From Bacteriovoracaceae bacterium UBA6153 (GTDB lineage: Bacteria; Bdellovibrionota; Bacteriovoracia; Bacteriovoracales; Bacteriovoracaceae), in assembly GCA_002428265.1 (NCBI GenBank), contig DIUR01000033.1:310001-374000 (forward strand): a DNA stretch of 64,000 bases, read 5' to 3'. The notes below the pieces were generated by a model. The model made no database searches, was not told the origin of the DNA, and was given only the letters and a program-made list of their open reading frames with translations. This document shows positions 35,563 to 43,605 of the stretch, one piece after another; positions within the stretch are counted from its first letter, which is position 1, and every line of letters starts with the position of its first letter. The position numbers and the translations under genes are program-made.

Positions 35563-36369
35563 CTACCAATCAAATGAGAATTTTGGACCGATCGCTCCAT
35601 TATGAGAGGTATAACCTATTTGCAGGTTGTGCTCGAATACGGCCTTATAAACAATATTGTTATCATGATAATTGGCCGCTTTTCTTACGCCTTCTGAAGC
35701 AAAAGCAGATAAGAAAATTCCTCCGACTACGTCAGATAAGTAGTGCTTTCCATCTCTGACTCTCTGGATACTGGTCGCAGTCAATAAAGCTGCCGGGACA
35801 AGGGCATAATAAGGCCCGTAGAATTGAAATGCCTTAAGGGTCATTACGGCATAAGGAATAACGTGCCCAGAAGGAAACGATGAACTTCCTCTGAAGTTGG
35901 TTTCCCACTTCGAGAGCTTATTATTGTCAGGTCTTTCATGAATGTGGATGGCACTCATTGCTGCTGACTCAAGAAGGGCCAGATAGGTGGCCGCGAAAGT
36001 TTCTTTAGCAAATTGAGTGGCCTTAGAACTGTCACTCTTCACACCGTAATTAAAAAAAGCAATTGGGATAATAGGAAAACTCATGACTGGTGCCAGGTCG
36101 CTGGAGATCTCCATATACTTTGGAATACTCTTTTGTCTGGCATTTCTCGATATGCGATCATCTTCTTTAAATGAATACCAAAGAGATGGGGCCGCAGCTG
36201 CCGCATAATAAAGATTATTTTTTGCAGAAAACTGCATGTAAGAGCCTTGGTAGAAATAAGTCAGTGATGACTTAAGTCCGTCCCATGCTGTTGGCACATC
36301 CATTTCTGCCGAATGCGCGCGCGAACTCATTACTAATAGCGAGAAAAAAAAGATTTTAATTATTTTCAT
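35563..36369 (-). CDS. PAP2-family phosphatase
   Basis: The 268-aa protein has a signal peptide or N-anchor (MKIIKIFFFSLLVMSSRAHS) and the PAP2 phosphatase motifs SSFPSGHVIP (about residue 165) and RVRDGKHYLSDVVGG (about 205-219) with the catalytic His-x-x-x-Asp. PAP2 enzymes remove phosphate from lipid phosphates or similar compounds. It lies directly next to a fatty-acid-hydroxylase-like gene (one base apart, same strand), so the pair probably acts on lipids. Confidence 0.85.
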   Translation of the reverse strand: MKIIKIFFFSLLVMSSRAHSAEMDVPTAWDGLKSSLTYFYQGSYMQFSAKNNLYYAAAAAPSLWYSFKEDDRISRNARQKSIPKYMEISSDLAPVMSFPIIPIAFFNYGVKSDSSKATQFAKETFAATYLALLESAAMSAIHIHERPDNNKLSKWETNFRGSSSFPSGHVIPYAVMTLKAFQFYGPYYALVPAALLTATSIQRVRDGKHYLSDVVGGIFLSAFASEGVRKAANYHDNNIVYKAVFEHNLQIGYTSHNGAIGPKFSFDW

Positions 36370-36370
36370 T

Positions 36371-36991
36371 CTAGTGGTGAGTATCTTTTGGGCCAGTGGT
36401 TGTCTTGAAAATGTAATCCCACAACGGAGAACTTACACCGTACTTCGATCTCTCACCTGAGTAGTGGTGTTGCAGGTGGTATTTTCTTAAATACTTTCCA
36501 ACTTTAGACGTCATCGCAAAGTGGTGAGTTGCATAGTGAATATAATCATAACAAAGGTAGCCGACCATAAAGTAGGCCATGATAACTTCAACATAATTTG
36601 CAGGAAATATAAGAGTAAAGAGCGCGAAGATGGCAGATGAAATAAGTAACGCTGGAACTGGTGGCATTACTAACCTTGTCGGGTCTTGTGGATCGTCATG
36701 GTGAAGTCCGTGGAAAAGGAAAACAAAGTATTTTCCCGCGCGACTTTTAGCATCCCAGTGAAAGACATATCTATGCAGAATATACTCCATGAACGTCCAA
36801 AGAATCATTCCTCCAAAAAATAAAGAGACAAATTCTGTTAGAGATAAGTTATAAACACTGTGTCCTCTATAAAGAAGAAAAGAAATAATTGGAACCCATA
36901 AAACTAAAGGCACGATCGGATGAACGTGAGTAAAGGATTCTAAGATTGGATTTTTAAAAATCCTGATGGATTCGCCAGTATGCTTTTTCAT
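36371..36991 (-). CDS. Fatty-acid/sterol hydroxylase-family di-iron membrane enzyme
   Basis: The 206-aa membrane protein has the histidine boxes of the fatty acid hydroxylase superfamily: HRYVFHWD, HGLHHDDPQDP, HYATHHFA and YHLQHHYSGERS. About four hydrophobic segments surround them. The spacing and the HGLHHD form resemble the eukaryotic fatty acid 2-hydroxylase (FA2H), so a 2-hydroxylase acting on sphingolipid-type acyl chains is possible. It is coupled to a PAP2 phosphatase gene and lies 3 kb from a ceramide-type operon. Alternative substrates include sterols or hopanoids. Confidence 0.8.
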   Translation of the reverse strand: MKKHTGESIRIFKNPILESFTHVHPIVPLVLWVPIISFLLYRGHSVYNLSLTEFVSLFFGGMILWTFMEYILHRYVFHWDAKSRAGKYFVFLFHGLHHDDPQDPTRLVMPPVPALLISSAIFALFTLIFPANYVEVIMAYFMVGYLCYDYIHYATHHFAMTSKVGKYLRKYHLQHHYSGERSKYGVSSPLWDYIFKTTTGPKDTHH

Positions 36992-37037
36992 AGGCCTTTA
37001 TTATAATAAAAACTCAAATCTGTAAATTAAGGTGTAT

Positions 37038-37730
37038 ATGAAGACTTACTTTTTTACCTGCCTGGTCACTCTATTGTCTGCTAGTTACGGACTCGCTCAA
37101 ACAGATGTTCAGTCAGAGTTAACAAAAGATGAGATTAAGCGGGTAACTGCCCGTGAATTTGTCATTAAGACCCGCGAGATACAAGGCCTGGCCTGGCCGG
37201 AAGTCACATTCTATACAACGATAGATGCCACCCCTTTAGAGGCGATGGCCATTTTTGCGGCCTACGATATTCAAAAAGATTACGTTCCCGGTGTCATTAA
37301 ATCGATTCCTATTAAGCACGTCTCTGCGACGGATGTCTTAACTGCTTATGAAATGCATATGCCATTTCCAATGTCGAATGCTGTATACACACATGGTGGA
37401 AGAATTTTTCGCCATAAAGATGATTATGAACTTCAATGGTACATGCTGGAGTCGACATCTGCCGAAGATGTGAAAGGCTCTGCTTATTACGCTCCTTTTA
37501 ATGGAAAAACTTTACTCCGTTACAAATCTCTCGTTGTACCGAAGTCAATCTTTGGAAGTTTAGTAAAAAAAGTCATGATGAAAGACGTAGAAAAAAGTCT
37601 TGTAGCGATTAGAAATTTCACCGAAAAAAATATTAAAGAAAATCCTGCACTCGTCAGTAAATATTCTGAGTTTATAACTCGTGCTCTTAGCGGTGAATTT
37701 GTTTATCAGACTATTATTGATAAGAAGTAG
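37038..37730 (+). CDS. Exported SRPBCC/START-like protein
   Basis: The 230-aa product has a signal peptide (MKTYFFTCLVTLLSASYGLAQ) and a beta/alpha fold with segments IDATPLEAMAIFAAYDIQKDYVPG and YELQWYMLESTSA that resemble a START/Bet v 1-like ligand-binding domain. The start at 37038 follows AAGG at a good distance; a GTG at 37032 is the alternative. It may bind a hydrophobic ligand in the periplasm. It is divergent from the hydroxylase gene. Confidence 0.65.
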   Translation: MKTYFFTCLVTLLSASYGLAQTDVQSELTKDEIKRVTAREFVIKTREIQGLAWPEVTFYTTIDATPLEAMAIFAAYDIQKDYVPGVIKSIPIKHVSATDVLTAYEMHMPFPMSNAVYTHGGRIFRHKDDYELQWYMLESTSAEDVKGSAYYAPFNGKTLLRYKSLVVPKSIFGSLVKKVMMKDVEKSLVAIRNFTEKNIKENPALVSKYSEFITRALSGEFVYQTIIDKK

Positions 37731-37826
37731 TTGACTAAATTTCCGGATATAGGAATTGCCAGATTGAGCAGTTACGCACACTTGCAAAAGGCCGCGAGAG
37801 AGTAAGCTCAGGTGTCAGAAAATAGT

Positions 37827-37855
37827 TTGAGTTTGTAAGAAAAAACCTCTATTAA
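37827..37855 (+). promoter_or_regulatory. Orphan promoter in an intergenic region
   Basis: TTGAGT (37827-37832) and TATTAA (37850-37855) are 17 bases apart. No ORF follows. It would start a transcript near 37862 that ends at the terminator at 37915. Confidence 0.5.
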
Positions 37856-37861
37856 AAAATT

Positions 37862-37957
37862 CAATCTACCCCTAGTATTTATCCATAGAGACAAACGGAT
37901 ATACACGTTGATGGTCGACGTTAAAAATGATTTTGAAGCGTCGATTTTTTTCTTTTT
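37862..37957 (+). ncRNA. Candidate small RNA of about 95 bases
   Basis: A promoter-like pair lies just upstream and a terminator ends it. The interval has no ORF of useful length and contains a short stem (TATCC to GGATA, about 37879-37900). The prediction is based on sequence signals only; no homologue is known to me. It lies between convergent genes (exported START-like protein and a LysR regulator). Confidence 0.4.
37915..37957 (+). terminator. Rho-independent terminator of the candidate sRNA
   Basis: TCGACG (37915-37920) pairs with CGTCGA (37939-37944), with internal AAAAT/ATTTT pairing, followed by a T-rich run (37945-37957). Confidence 0.6.
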
Positions 37958-37967
37958 TACTCCTTCA

Positions 37968-38843
37968 CTAGCTAAGTTCTTCTTCTTCCACTCTCCCCCA
38001 TAATTCTTTCATCACTGGCCCCATAGGCTTACTAGCATCTCTCACCATATAAATTTCTATTTCACGATCTTTTACCAGTGGAGTTTTAATCACTGTGAGC
38101 TTCTTTGAAGCGATATCTGCTTTGACCATATCAAATGGCAATCCACCCCAACCCAGACCCTGCTGGATAAGTTCTTTTTTAAAACCGATATCACTAACAG
38201 TTAAGTTTTTTGACCCGGGAAGAATACCGGTGTTCACTTTATTAATTCTTCTCGCGCTATCGGCCAGAATAATCTGATTATGAGCGCGAAGAAAATCATC
38301 AGTTATTTTTTTCTGATTTTTTACCAACTGAGTACTGATAACTGAAACCATTTTTGTCGTCGTAAGTGCCCTTGAATCAAAAGTGTATTCAATCTGAGGT
38401 TTTGGCGTGATGGCGATACTTACATCTCCATCAATAAGGCGCTCTACAGTGCCTGAAAGCACTTCAAAATGCAGAACCAGGCGTGTACCAGGGTGTTTGG
38501 CGAAAAACGACTTTAAGAACTTTAAAACGAAAGACACGGGGCTGACTGCATCAATGCTAACTCTGATCTCGCCTTCGACTCCTTTACTCATTTGGTGGGC
38601 CAAGGCTTCAAGCTCTCTGAACTCTCTGATTAAAAGGCGGGCCTTCTCATAGAAGACTTTTCCGTCTGAAGTTAAGCTTGGGCGGTATTCATCCCTCGAG
38701 AAGAGATTTAGTTGATACTCTTCTTCAAGTTTTTTAATTGCCATACTAATTGATGGCTGACTTTTGTGCAGATAATCTGCAGCAGCTTTAAAACTTCCCT
38801 CTTTTACGATGGCCTCAATAGTCAAAAGTTGTTCAAGAGTCAT
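37968..38843 (-). CDS. LysR-family transcriptional regulator
   Basis: The product (291 aa, start at 38843) has an N-terminal LysR helix-turn-helix (MTLEQLLTIEAIVKEGSFKA and SQPSISMAIKKLEEEY) followed by a substrate-binding domain. An in-frame start at 38882 would add 13 residues ahead of the normal family N-terminus and is not favoured. It is divergent from the yceI gene at 38984, and a 7-base inverted repeat between them (38889-38907) is a likely binding site. Confidence 0.9.
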   Translation of the reverse strand: MTLEQLLTIEAIVKEGSFKAAADYLHKSQPSISMAIKKLEEEYQLNLFSRDEYRPSLTSDGKVFYEKARLLIREFRELEALAHQMSKGVEGEIRVSIDAVSPVSFVLKFLKSFFAKHPGTRLVLHFEVLSGTVERLIDGDVSIAITPKPQIEYTFDSRALTTTKMVSVISTQLVKNQKKITDDFLRAHNQIILADSARRINKVNTGILPGSKNLTVSDIGFKKELIQQGLGWGGLPFDMVKADIASKKLTVIKTPLVKDREIEIYMVRDASKPMGPVMKELWGRVEEEELS

Positions 38844-38888
38844 TGGAAAATCTCCGACTTTACAGTCACAAAAAAGTATCACTTAAAC

Positions 38889-38907
38889 TTATTGAATTAA
38901 TCAATAA
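38889..38907. promoter_or_regulatory. Inverted repeat, candidate LysR-type operator
   Basis: TTATTGA (38889-38895) and TCAATAA (38901-38907) are perfect reverse complements with a five-base centre, in the form ATTGA-N5-TCAAT (T-N11-A). It lies between the divergent LysR and YceI genes. Confidence 0.55.
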
Positions 38908-38983
38908 ATTATAATTTGTTTTTATACAAACCTAAGTTAGGATTTTTGACAAGAATAATTATTCACAAGTCTTTGGAGGACTC

Positions 38984-39556
38984 ATGTTTAAACAACTAGT
39001 AATCGCTACTGCTCTTATGACATCTGTATCAGCTTTCGCTGCTGTAGAAAAAATCGAAACTGATCCAGCTGCATCTAAAATCGTATGGCTTGGAAAAAAA
39101 GTAACTGGTGAGCACACTGGTGAAGTAAAAATTCAATCAGCACACTTAAACTTTGATGGTACAACTTTCAAAGGCGGAGAGTTCACTGTTGATATGACAT
39201 CTATCACTGTTACTGACCTAACAGACGCCGAATACAACAAGAAATTAGTTGATCACTTAAACAGCGACGATTTCTTCGGTACAGCTGCTAACAAGACTGC
39301 AAAATTTGTTTCTAAATCAGTCACAAAAGTTAAAGGCGACACATACAAAGTAACTGGGGATCTTACAATTAAAGGTAAAACAGCTCCTGTCACTTTTGAC
39401 GCTACTGCAACTAAGACAGGTGCTACTGCTGTAGTAAAATTCGACAGAACAAAATACGATGTTAAGTATAATTCTGGAAAATTCTTCCCAAGTTTAGGTG
39501 ACAAAATGATCAATGATGAGGTTCAATTAACTGTAACTTTAGCTACAAAGAAATAA
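38984..39556 (+). CDS. YceI-family periplasmic protein
   Basis: The 190-aa product has a signal peptide (MFKQLVIATALMTSVSAFA) and the lipocalin-like fold of YceI proteins, with DFTVDMTSITV-like GEFTVDMTSITVTDL and KVTGDLTIKGKTAPVTFDA. YceI proteins bind isoprenoid-type lipids in the periplasm. The ORF follows a strong GGAGGA ribosome-binding site and lies opposite a LysR gene, suggesting LysR control. Confidence 0.93.
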   Translation: MFKQLVIATALMTSVSAFAAVEKIETDPAASKIVWLGKKVTGEHTGEVKIQSAHLNFDGTTFKGGEFTVDMTSITVTDLTDAEYNKKLVDHLNSDDFFGTAANKTAKFVSKSVTKVKGDTYKVTGDLTIKGKTAPVTFDATATKTGATAVVKFDRTKYDVKYNSGKFFPSLGDKMINDEVQLTVTLATKK

Positions 39557-39576
39557 TTTAACTTTTCGGAGAGACC

Positions 39577-40107
39577 ATGAGTGATATCGCGACACTAATC
39601 AGAACAATTCCTAATTACCCAAAAGAAGGAATTATGTTTCGCGATATCACTACTCTCTTAAAAGATCCAAAAGGTTTCCAGACAACCATCAACATGCTGG
39701 TGACCAAATATAAAGACGCTCCTATTGACTACATCGCTGGAATTGAAGCACGTGGCTTTATTCTTGGAGCTGCTCTGGCATTCGCACTTGGAAAAGGTTT
39801 TATTCCTGTTAGAAAAAAAGGAAAACTTCCAGGTAACGTCATCACCCAGGCCTACGATCTTGAATACGGATCAGACACCATCGAAATTCACGACGATGCT
39901 ATTCATAAAGGTGCCAATATTCTTCTTATTGATGATCTAATCGCGACAGGTGGAACGGCCATCGGTGCGATTACATTAATTGAAAAAGTTGGTGGAAAAA
40001 TTTTTGAGACGGCTTTTGTTGTCGATCTACCAGAACTTGGTGGTGCTCAAAAAATTCAAAGTCTTGGTCATAAAGTCTTTACTCTGTGTAAATTCGAAGG
40101 CCATTAG
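39577..40107 (+). CDS. apt: Adenine phosphoribosyltransferase
   Basis: The 176-aa enzyme salvages adenine to AMP using PRPP. It has the conserved N-terminal YPKEGIMFRDITTLLKDP, AGIEARGFILG and the PRPP motif ILLIDDLIATGGTAIG near residue 115. Length is normal for Apt. It follows yceI by 20 bases with its own SD (TCGGAGAG), so it may be partly co-transcribed. Salvage of purines fits a predatory life style, but the gene is common in other bacteria too. Confidence 0.97.
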   Translation: MSDIATLIRTIPNYPKEGIMFRDITTLLKDPKGFQTTINMLVTKYKDAPIDYIAGIEARGFILGAALAFALGKGFIPVRKKGKLPGNVITQAYDLEYGSDTIEIHDDAIHKGANILLIDDLIATGGTAIGAITLIEKVGGKIFETAFVVDLPELGGAQKIQSLGHKVFTLCKFEGH

Positions 40108-40199
40108 ATCTCAGATACATCATATCTAAATTTTATATAGTACTTTTAGGTTCTATCGAACTATAACGCCTCAATATTAAAATTGATCAGGAGGCCTAT

Positions 40200-40715
40200 A
40201 TGAAACACATTCTTTTCTCAGCACTATTTTTAATGTCACTTAATTCATACGCCATTGATATGAGCCGCACTGAAACTTACGAAACTTCGTATAAAGAAGA
40301 TGCTGAAGGAAATGTGATGTATATCGGTGGATGCTCAGTTCACCAGGACTATGAAAGCACTAAGTTCATTGTGACAAAAACAGTTGTCGAGTATTTCGAA
40401 CCAAGAGACTTCAGCCCTACTGGTTTTAGAAAACAAATGAAGAGTGTAGAAAAAGAATTAATCACAGCGGCCACTGCTCAAACTGGAATTGACTCTCTTA
40501 ACGATGCAGATGATATCACTGTTGAAACGATTAAAAGTACGGTCTCTAAAGGACTGGACCTCTGGAGACTAAATATTGGTGTTGGTGGCGGAAACGGAAT
40601 GTTTCTGGTTTTCAACAGAAGCATTGTTAATGGAAAACCATTCTATGAAATAGTGTCTAATGTTTTTGATGGCGACGTCGAGTTCTGTGACAGCAGCGTT
40701 TGGATTTCTAAATAG
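40200..40715 (+). CDS. Exported protein, 171 aa, unknown function
   Basis: The product has a signal peptide (MKHILFSALFLMSLNSYA) and a mature part with Cys in IGGCSVHQ and VEFCDSS, likely a disulfide. Strand-rich segments such as FYEIVSNVFDG suggest a small beta fold. A strong AGGAGG site precedes the ATG. No family is recognised. A terminator follows at 40771. Confidence 0.7.
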   Translation: MKHILFSALFLMSLNSYAIDMSRTETYETSYKEDAEGNVMYIGGCSVHQDYESTKFIVTKTVVEYFEPRDFSPTGFRKQMKSVEKELITAATAQTGIDSLNDADDITVETIKSTVSKGLDLWRLNIGVGGGNGMFLVFNRSIVNGKPFYEIVSNVFDGDVEFCDSSVWISK

Positions 40716-40770
40716 TTTTTAAAACAAGACACTGATGGGCCAATTCTTGGGGGTAAGTACTCCTAGGATG

Positions 40771-40810
40771 ATCCCCTTCTGTATGCCTATTCAGAAGGGG
40801 ATTTTTTTTT
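40771..40810 (+). terminator. Rho-independent terminator
   Basis: ATCCCCTTCTG (40771-40781) pairs with CAGAAGGGGAT (40792-40802) and is followed by a run of eight T. It lies between the exported-protein gene and the convergent serine-hydrolase gene. Confidence 0.9.
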
Positions 40811-40828
40811 GAACTTATGATCTTTAAA

Positions 40829-41908
40829 TTATTTTGCACATGTGGCCCAATCATCAAGTGTAGCTCTCACTGCTCGCTCAACGGCCAGTCCATTTTTATA
40901 AGTTCCTAAAGCTCCCTGTCTTGCAACAATACCAAAATAATTTTTTTGCTTGTCCCAAAAAGGATAAGCCCCATAAGCTCCAGGATTAGACATTCTTGTT
41001 CCCGGTGAGCAATTATAAGTACTGCTTTGGCATTCATGCCAGATACCAAATCCAAAATGCCAGTCTTCATTTATTCCAGCTACGACTGGAGAATAACCAA
41101 AAATCACGTTGCTGGTTTGATCTGATGTGAGTTGAATAAACATCGCAGGACTTAAAAGAGTCCCGCTTTTCAAGGCCTTTAAAAAGGCAAGGTACTCACT
41201 TCCTGTCCAGTGCATTCCACCAGCAAGCCTTGGATTGCTCGATGATGGTAAATCATAAGCTGAAGTTGAAAAAAGTCCTGTCTCATTTTTGAAAGCTGTA
41301 AAAATATCCTGCCAGCTAGAAACGTTCTTCGCCTTAATGGCCATGAGTCCGGCGACTTGTAAGTGTGAACCTGAGTAATAAAATTTTGCTCCAGGGGCAG
41401 CACCATTGCCGATATTAATATTGGCAGTATTGATGACACAATTTTCGAAATTAAAGGCACCTGCATTCAAACAAAGTGCTTCGTTCTCGAGTCCTGAAGT
41501 AAAATTTAAAAGTTGAGATAAGTTTATATTATAGAGAGGATCACTGACAGGTACCGGCCAGCTAGTAATATAAGTCTGAGGTTTGTCACTTAATTGCAAG
41601 ACTCCCTGATCCACAAGTCTTAAAAGAATAACTGTTGTGACTAATTTAGATGTTGAAGCAGATTCAAGTTTTGTTGCTTGAGTGACTGCTCCTTTATTAA
41701 AAGTGTATTTTCTTCCATCACTTCTTTCCACTGAGAGCGAAAAGTCAGTATCAGTGACAAGTGCAGATAGAGTCTTGTTCATTTGCGACTCAAGATCTTC
41801 AGTTGTACACGCAGATCTTAAAACCTTATCTACTTCAGGAGCTGGGTCAGCTTCCTTACTGCAACTTAGTATTGTCAGTAGTAAAAATGTGAGAAGAAAA
41901 TGTTTCAT
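40829..41908 (-). CDS. Beta-lactamase-family serine hydrolase lipoprotein
   Basis: The 359-aa product has a lipobox (LTILSCS) after a signal peptide. The nucleophile motif SASTSKLVT (SxxK, about residue 85) and YSGSHLQVAG (YxG in place of YxN) place it with class C beta-lactamase-like proteins and family VIII esterases. A late HFGFGIWHE may replace KTG. It is more likely an esterase or peptidase than a resistance enzyme. Its start overlaps the end region of the upstream hydrolase gene, so the two are coupled. ATG at 41908 is used; a TTG at 41911 is the alternative. Confidence 0.85.
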   Translation of the reverse strand: MKHFLLTFLLLTILSCSKEADPAPEVDKVLRSACTTEDLESQMNKTLSALVTDTDFSLSVERSDGRKYTFNKGAVTQATKLESASTSKLVTTVILLRLVDQGVLQLSDKPQTYITSWPVPVSDPLYNINLSQLLNFTSGLENEALCLNAGAFNFENCVINTANINIGNGAAPGAKFYYSGSHLQVAGLMAIKAKNVSSWQDIFTAFKNETGLFSTSAYDLPSSSNPRLAGGMHWTGSEYLAFLKALKSGTLLSPAMFIQLTSDQTSNVIFGYSPVVAGINEDWHFGFGIWHECQSSTYNCSPGTRMSNPGAYGAYPFWDKQKNYFGIVARQGALGTYKNGLAVERAVRATLDDWATCAK

Positions 41909-41911
41909 CAA

Positions 41912-42712
41912 TTAGATCCAATTAATTTTTTTCAGATACTTTTTTACATGAGAGGCCGCAAACTGCGGTTCGTGATGAGGCAGTTTTGTAGGTCTCTCCA
42001 TTGTAACTCTATTATTTTTTCCTTCAAGGCTTTCCATAAAGCGCTCCATCCCATCACTTCCGACTACCAAATCGTCGTCACCACTTATCAAGTGGATATC
42101 CTGATTTGAAATCTGAATTGTTTCTTTTTCTTCTTTAATCCAAGGAAAAACATTGTCTGGTTTAAGCTCTGGAGACACCAATTGCTCGCGAACCTTTAAA
42201 GTCGACTTATAAAAAGGTGTATCAAAAAGATGAACGACATCTTTAGGCGCCATTCCCAGCCCCACGCCTATTGCTCGTTTTTCAAACTCGGCGAACTCTG
42301 GCATTCCCATGGCCTTTAATGAAAGCATGGCCCCTAGTGAATGGCCCCCTAAAACGAGTTTCATATTATTAGCTTCAGCAAAGTGTTCATTGAGTGGAAA
42401 CTCTTCTTTAAAGGTTGTTACAAGGCACTTGAAGGCCTCATAAAACAACTCATGAGCGTGTACTTTGAAATGTTCGAAATCGGCCACCTCTGAGTAATTC
42501 CCCTGATAATGTCCAGGAATATCAAAAAGAGCGCAACTCACTCCTACTTCCGCAAGGCGGATAGGCCAGTTGATAATAGAGCTCTTGTCGGCCGTATAGC
42601 CATGAGTAAGGATAACAAAGACTGGCTTCACATCTTCAGTAGCATCCGGGATGAAGTACATGACATTAGTTTTTTGATCGCTATAAGAAAGGGTGTTCTT
42701 TAAAATTTTCAT
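41912..42712 (-). CDS. Alpha/beta hydrolase
   Basis: The 266-aa enzyme has an oxyanion-hole HGYTADKSS, the nucleophile elbow GGHSLGAML (about residue 120), an acid in LISGDDDLVV and a His in KLPHHEPQF. It is a typical serine esterase fold with no signal peptide. It is the first gene of a two-gene unit with the beta-lactamase-like lipoprotein. The substrate is not predictable. Confidence 0.85.
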   Translation of the reverse strand: MKILKNTLSYSDQKTNVMYFIPDATEDVKPVFVILTHGYTADKSSIINWPIRLAEVGVSCALFDIPGHYQGNYSEVADFEHFKVHAHELFYEAFKCLVTTFKEEFPLNEHFAEANNMKLVLGGHSLGAMLSLKAMGMPEFAEFEKRAIGVGLGMAPKDVVHLFDTPFYKSTLKVREQLVSPELKPDNVFPWIKEEKETIQISNQDIHLISGDDDLVVGSDGMERFMESLEGKNNRVTMERPTKLPHHEPQFAASHVKKYLKKINWI

Positions 42713-42766
42713 ACGAAAATACTAACAAAAAGGGAGACCTGATGTCTCCCTTTGTAAGCTCTGATT

Positions 42767-43285
42767 TTATTTTTTGTAGACAACCGGCCATTCTGTCTCT
42801 TCGCCGTCACATTCCATTTTTACTCTCGCTTCTTCCAAAACGAATTTCTCATTTCTTGGGTCCCACTTGTAAGTAGCTGAGCTTCCACAATCACCTATTC
42901 CGCGACCTTTTTGGAATGTTCCAAGAGTGTTAGTTGTAGCATCGTATCCAGCTCCCATTAAATCACTCGTTGCTACGATTTTTCCTTCATCTACCACTTC
43001 TGCTACCACTACTGGAGTGATCACACCTTGTGGGTTCACTACGTAAGCTTTTTCCAGTGAGTTGTAGGCGTACATTTCACAGCCCATAACGTATAAAGTG
43101 TTGTTGGCCTCAAATTCAGGTCCATTTGGAAGCTTTTGGATATCAACGTAAAGGTTTCTCTCAATAAATTCTGGGCAGGCCTTCGCATGAAGGTCAACTA
43201 ATCCTGTTGGAAGTTCCATTGAGTTAGCAAATGCGCTAACAGTAGTAAGTGACATAGCTAAAGCTAGTAAAATTTTAGTTTTCAT
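42767..43285 (-). CDS. DUF1176-like exported protein
   Basis: The 172-aa product has a signal peptide (MKTKILLALAMSLTTVSAFA) and a C-terminal domain with GRGIGDCGSSATYKW and ECDGEETEWPVVY, resembling DUF1176. Cysteines near residues 37, 69, 132 and 159 may pair. It is followed by a 54-base gap and then the alpha/beta hydrolase gene on the same strand. Function unknown. Confidence 0.7.
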   Translation of the reverse strand: MKTKILLALAMSLTTVSAFANSMELPTGLVDLHAKACPEFIERNLYVDIQKLPNGPEFEANNTLYVMGCEMYAYNSLEKAYVVNPQGVITPVVVAEVVDEGKIVATSDLMGAGYDATTNTLGTFQKGRGIGDCGSSATYKWDPRNEKFVLEEARVKMECDGEETEWPVVYKK

Positions 43286-43414
43286 TGGGAGTCTCCATAA
43301 TTTTATAAAGTGATGTGAGTCTTTTTAACACATACAGGAAAATAGTGTAGGAATCTGAAAACTTTATAGGGGGCCTAAATACTGCATTTTGAAGACTTTT
43401 TTTAAGAAAATAGT

Positions 43415-43443
43415 TTGACGAAATCACTCAATTCTAATACTTT
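43415..43443 (+). promoter_or_regulatory. Candidate promoter of tRNA-Phe
   Basis: TTGACG (43415-43420) and TACTTT (43438-43443) with a 17-base spacer lie 23 bases before the tRNA 5' end. The -10 is poor, so confidence is moderate. Confidence 0.4.
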
Positions 43444-43465
43444 TTAGACTCCAAAAAATTGGTAC

Positions 43466-43541
43466 GCCCAGGTAGCTCAGTCGGTAGAGCAAGGGACTGA
43501 AAATCCCTGTGTCGGCGGTTCGATTCCGTCCCTGGGCACCA
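43466..43541 (+). tRNA. tRNA-Phe (GAA)
   Basis: The 76-base sequence folds as a cloverleaf. The acceptor stem is GCCCAGG/CCTGGGC with discriminator A and an encoded CCA end. The D arm includes GCTCAGTCGGTAGAGC, the anticodon arm GGGACTGAAAATCCC with anticodon GAA, and the T arm GGCGGTTCGATTCCGTC. It stands alone, not in an rRNA operon, and is followed by a terminator. Confidence 0.97.
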
Positions 43542-43555
43542 TCTTTTGAGTAAAA

Positions 43556-43587
43556 AAAACCTCTGTTAACCCCAGAGGTTTTTTTTT
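43556..43587 (+). terminator. Rho-independent terminator of tRNA-Phe
   Basis: AACCTCTG (43558-43565) pairs with CAGAGGTT (43573-43580), followed by eight or more T. It also lies just beyond the stop of the convergent arsH gene. Confidence 0.9.
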
Positions 43588-43605
43588 GCCTTTTTTTCAA
43601 TGGCC

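Noticed and set aside
40829..41908. A beta-lactamase resistance gene
   Set aside because: The YxN motif is YSG and KTG is missing, so an esterase-like or peptidase-like role is more likely than drug resistance.
43466..43541. A tRNA as an integration site for a mobile element
   Set aside because: No integrase, no direct repeat of the tRNA end and no change in gene content next to it; the ars operon has ordinary gene structure for this region.
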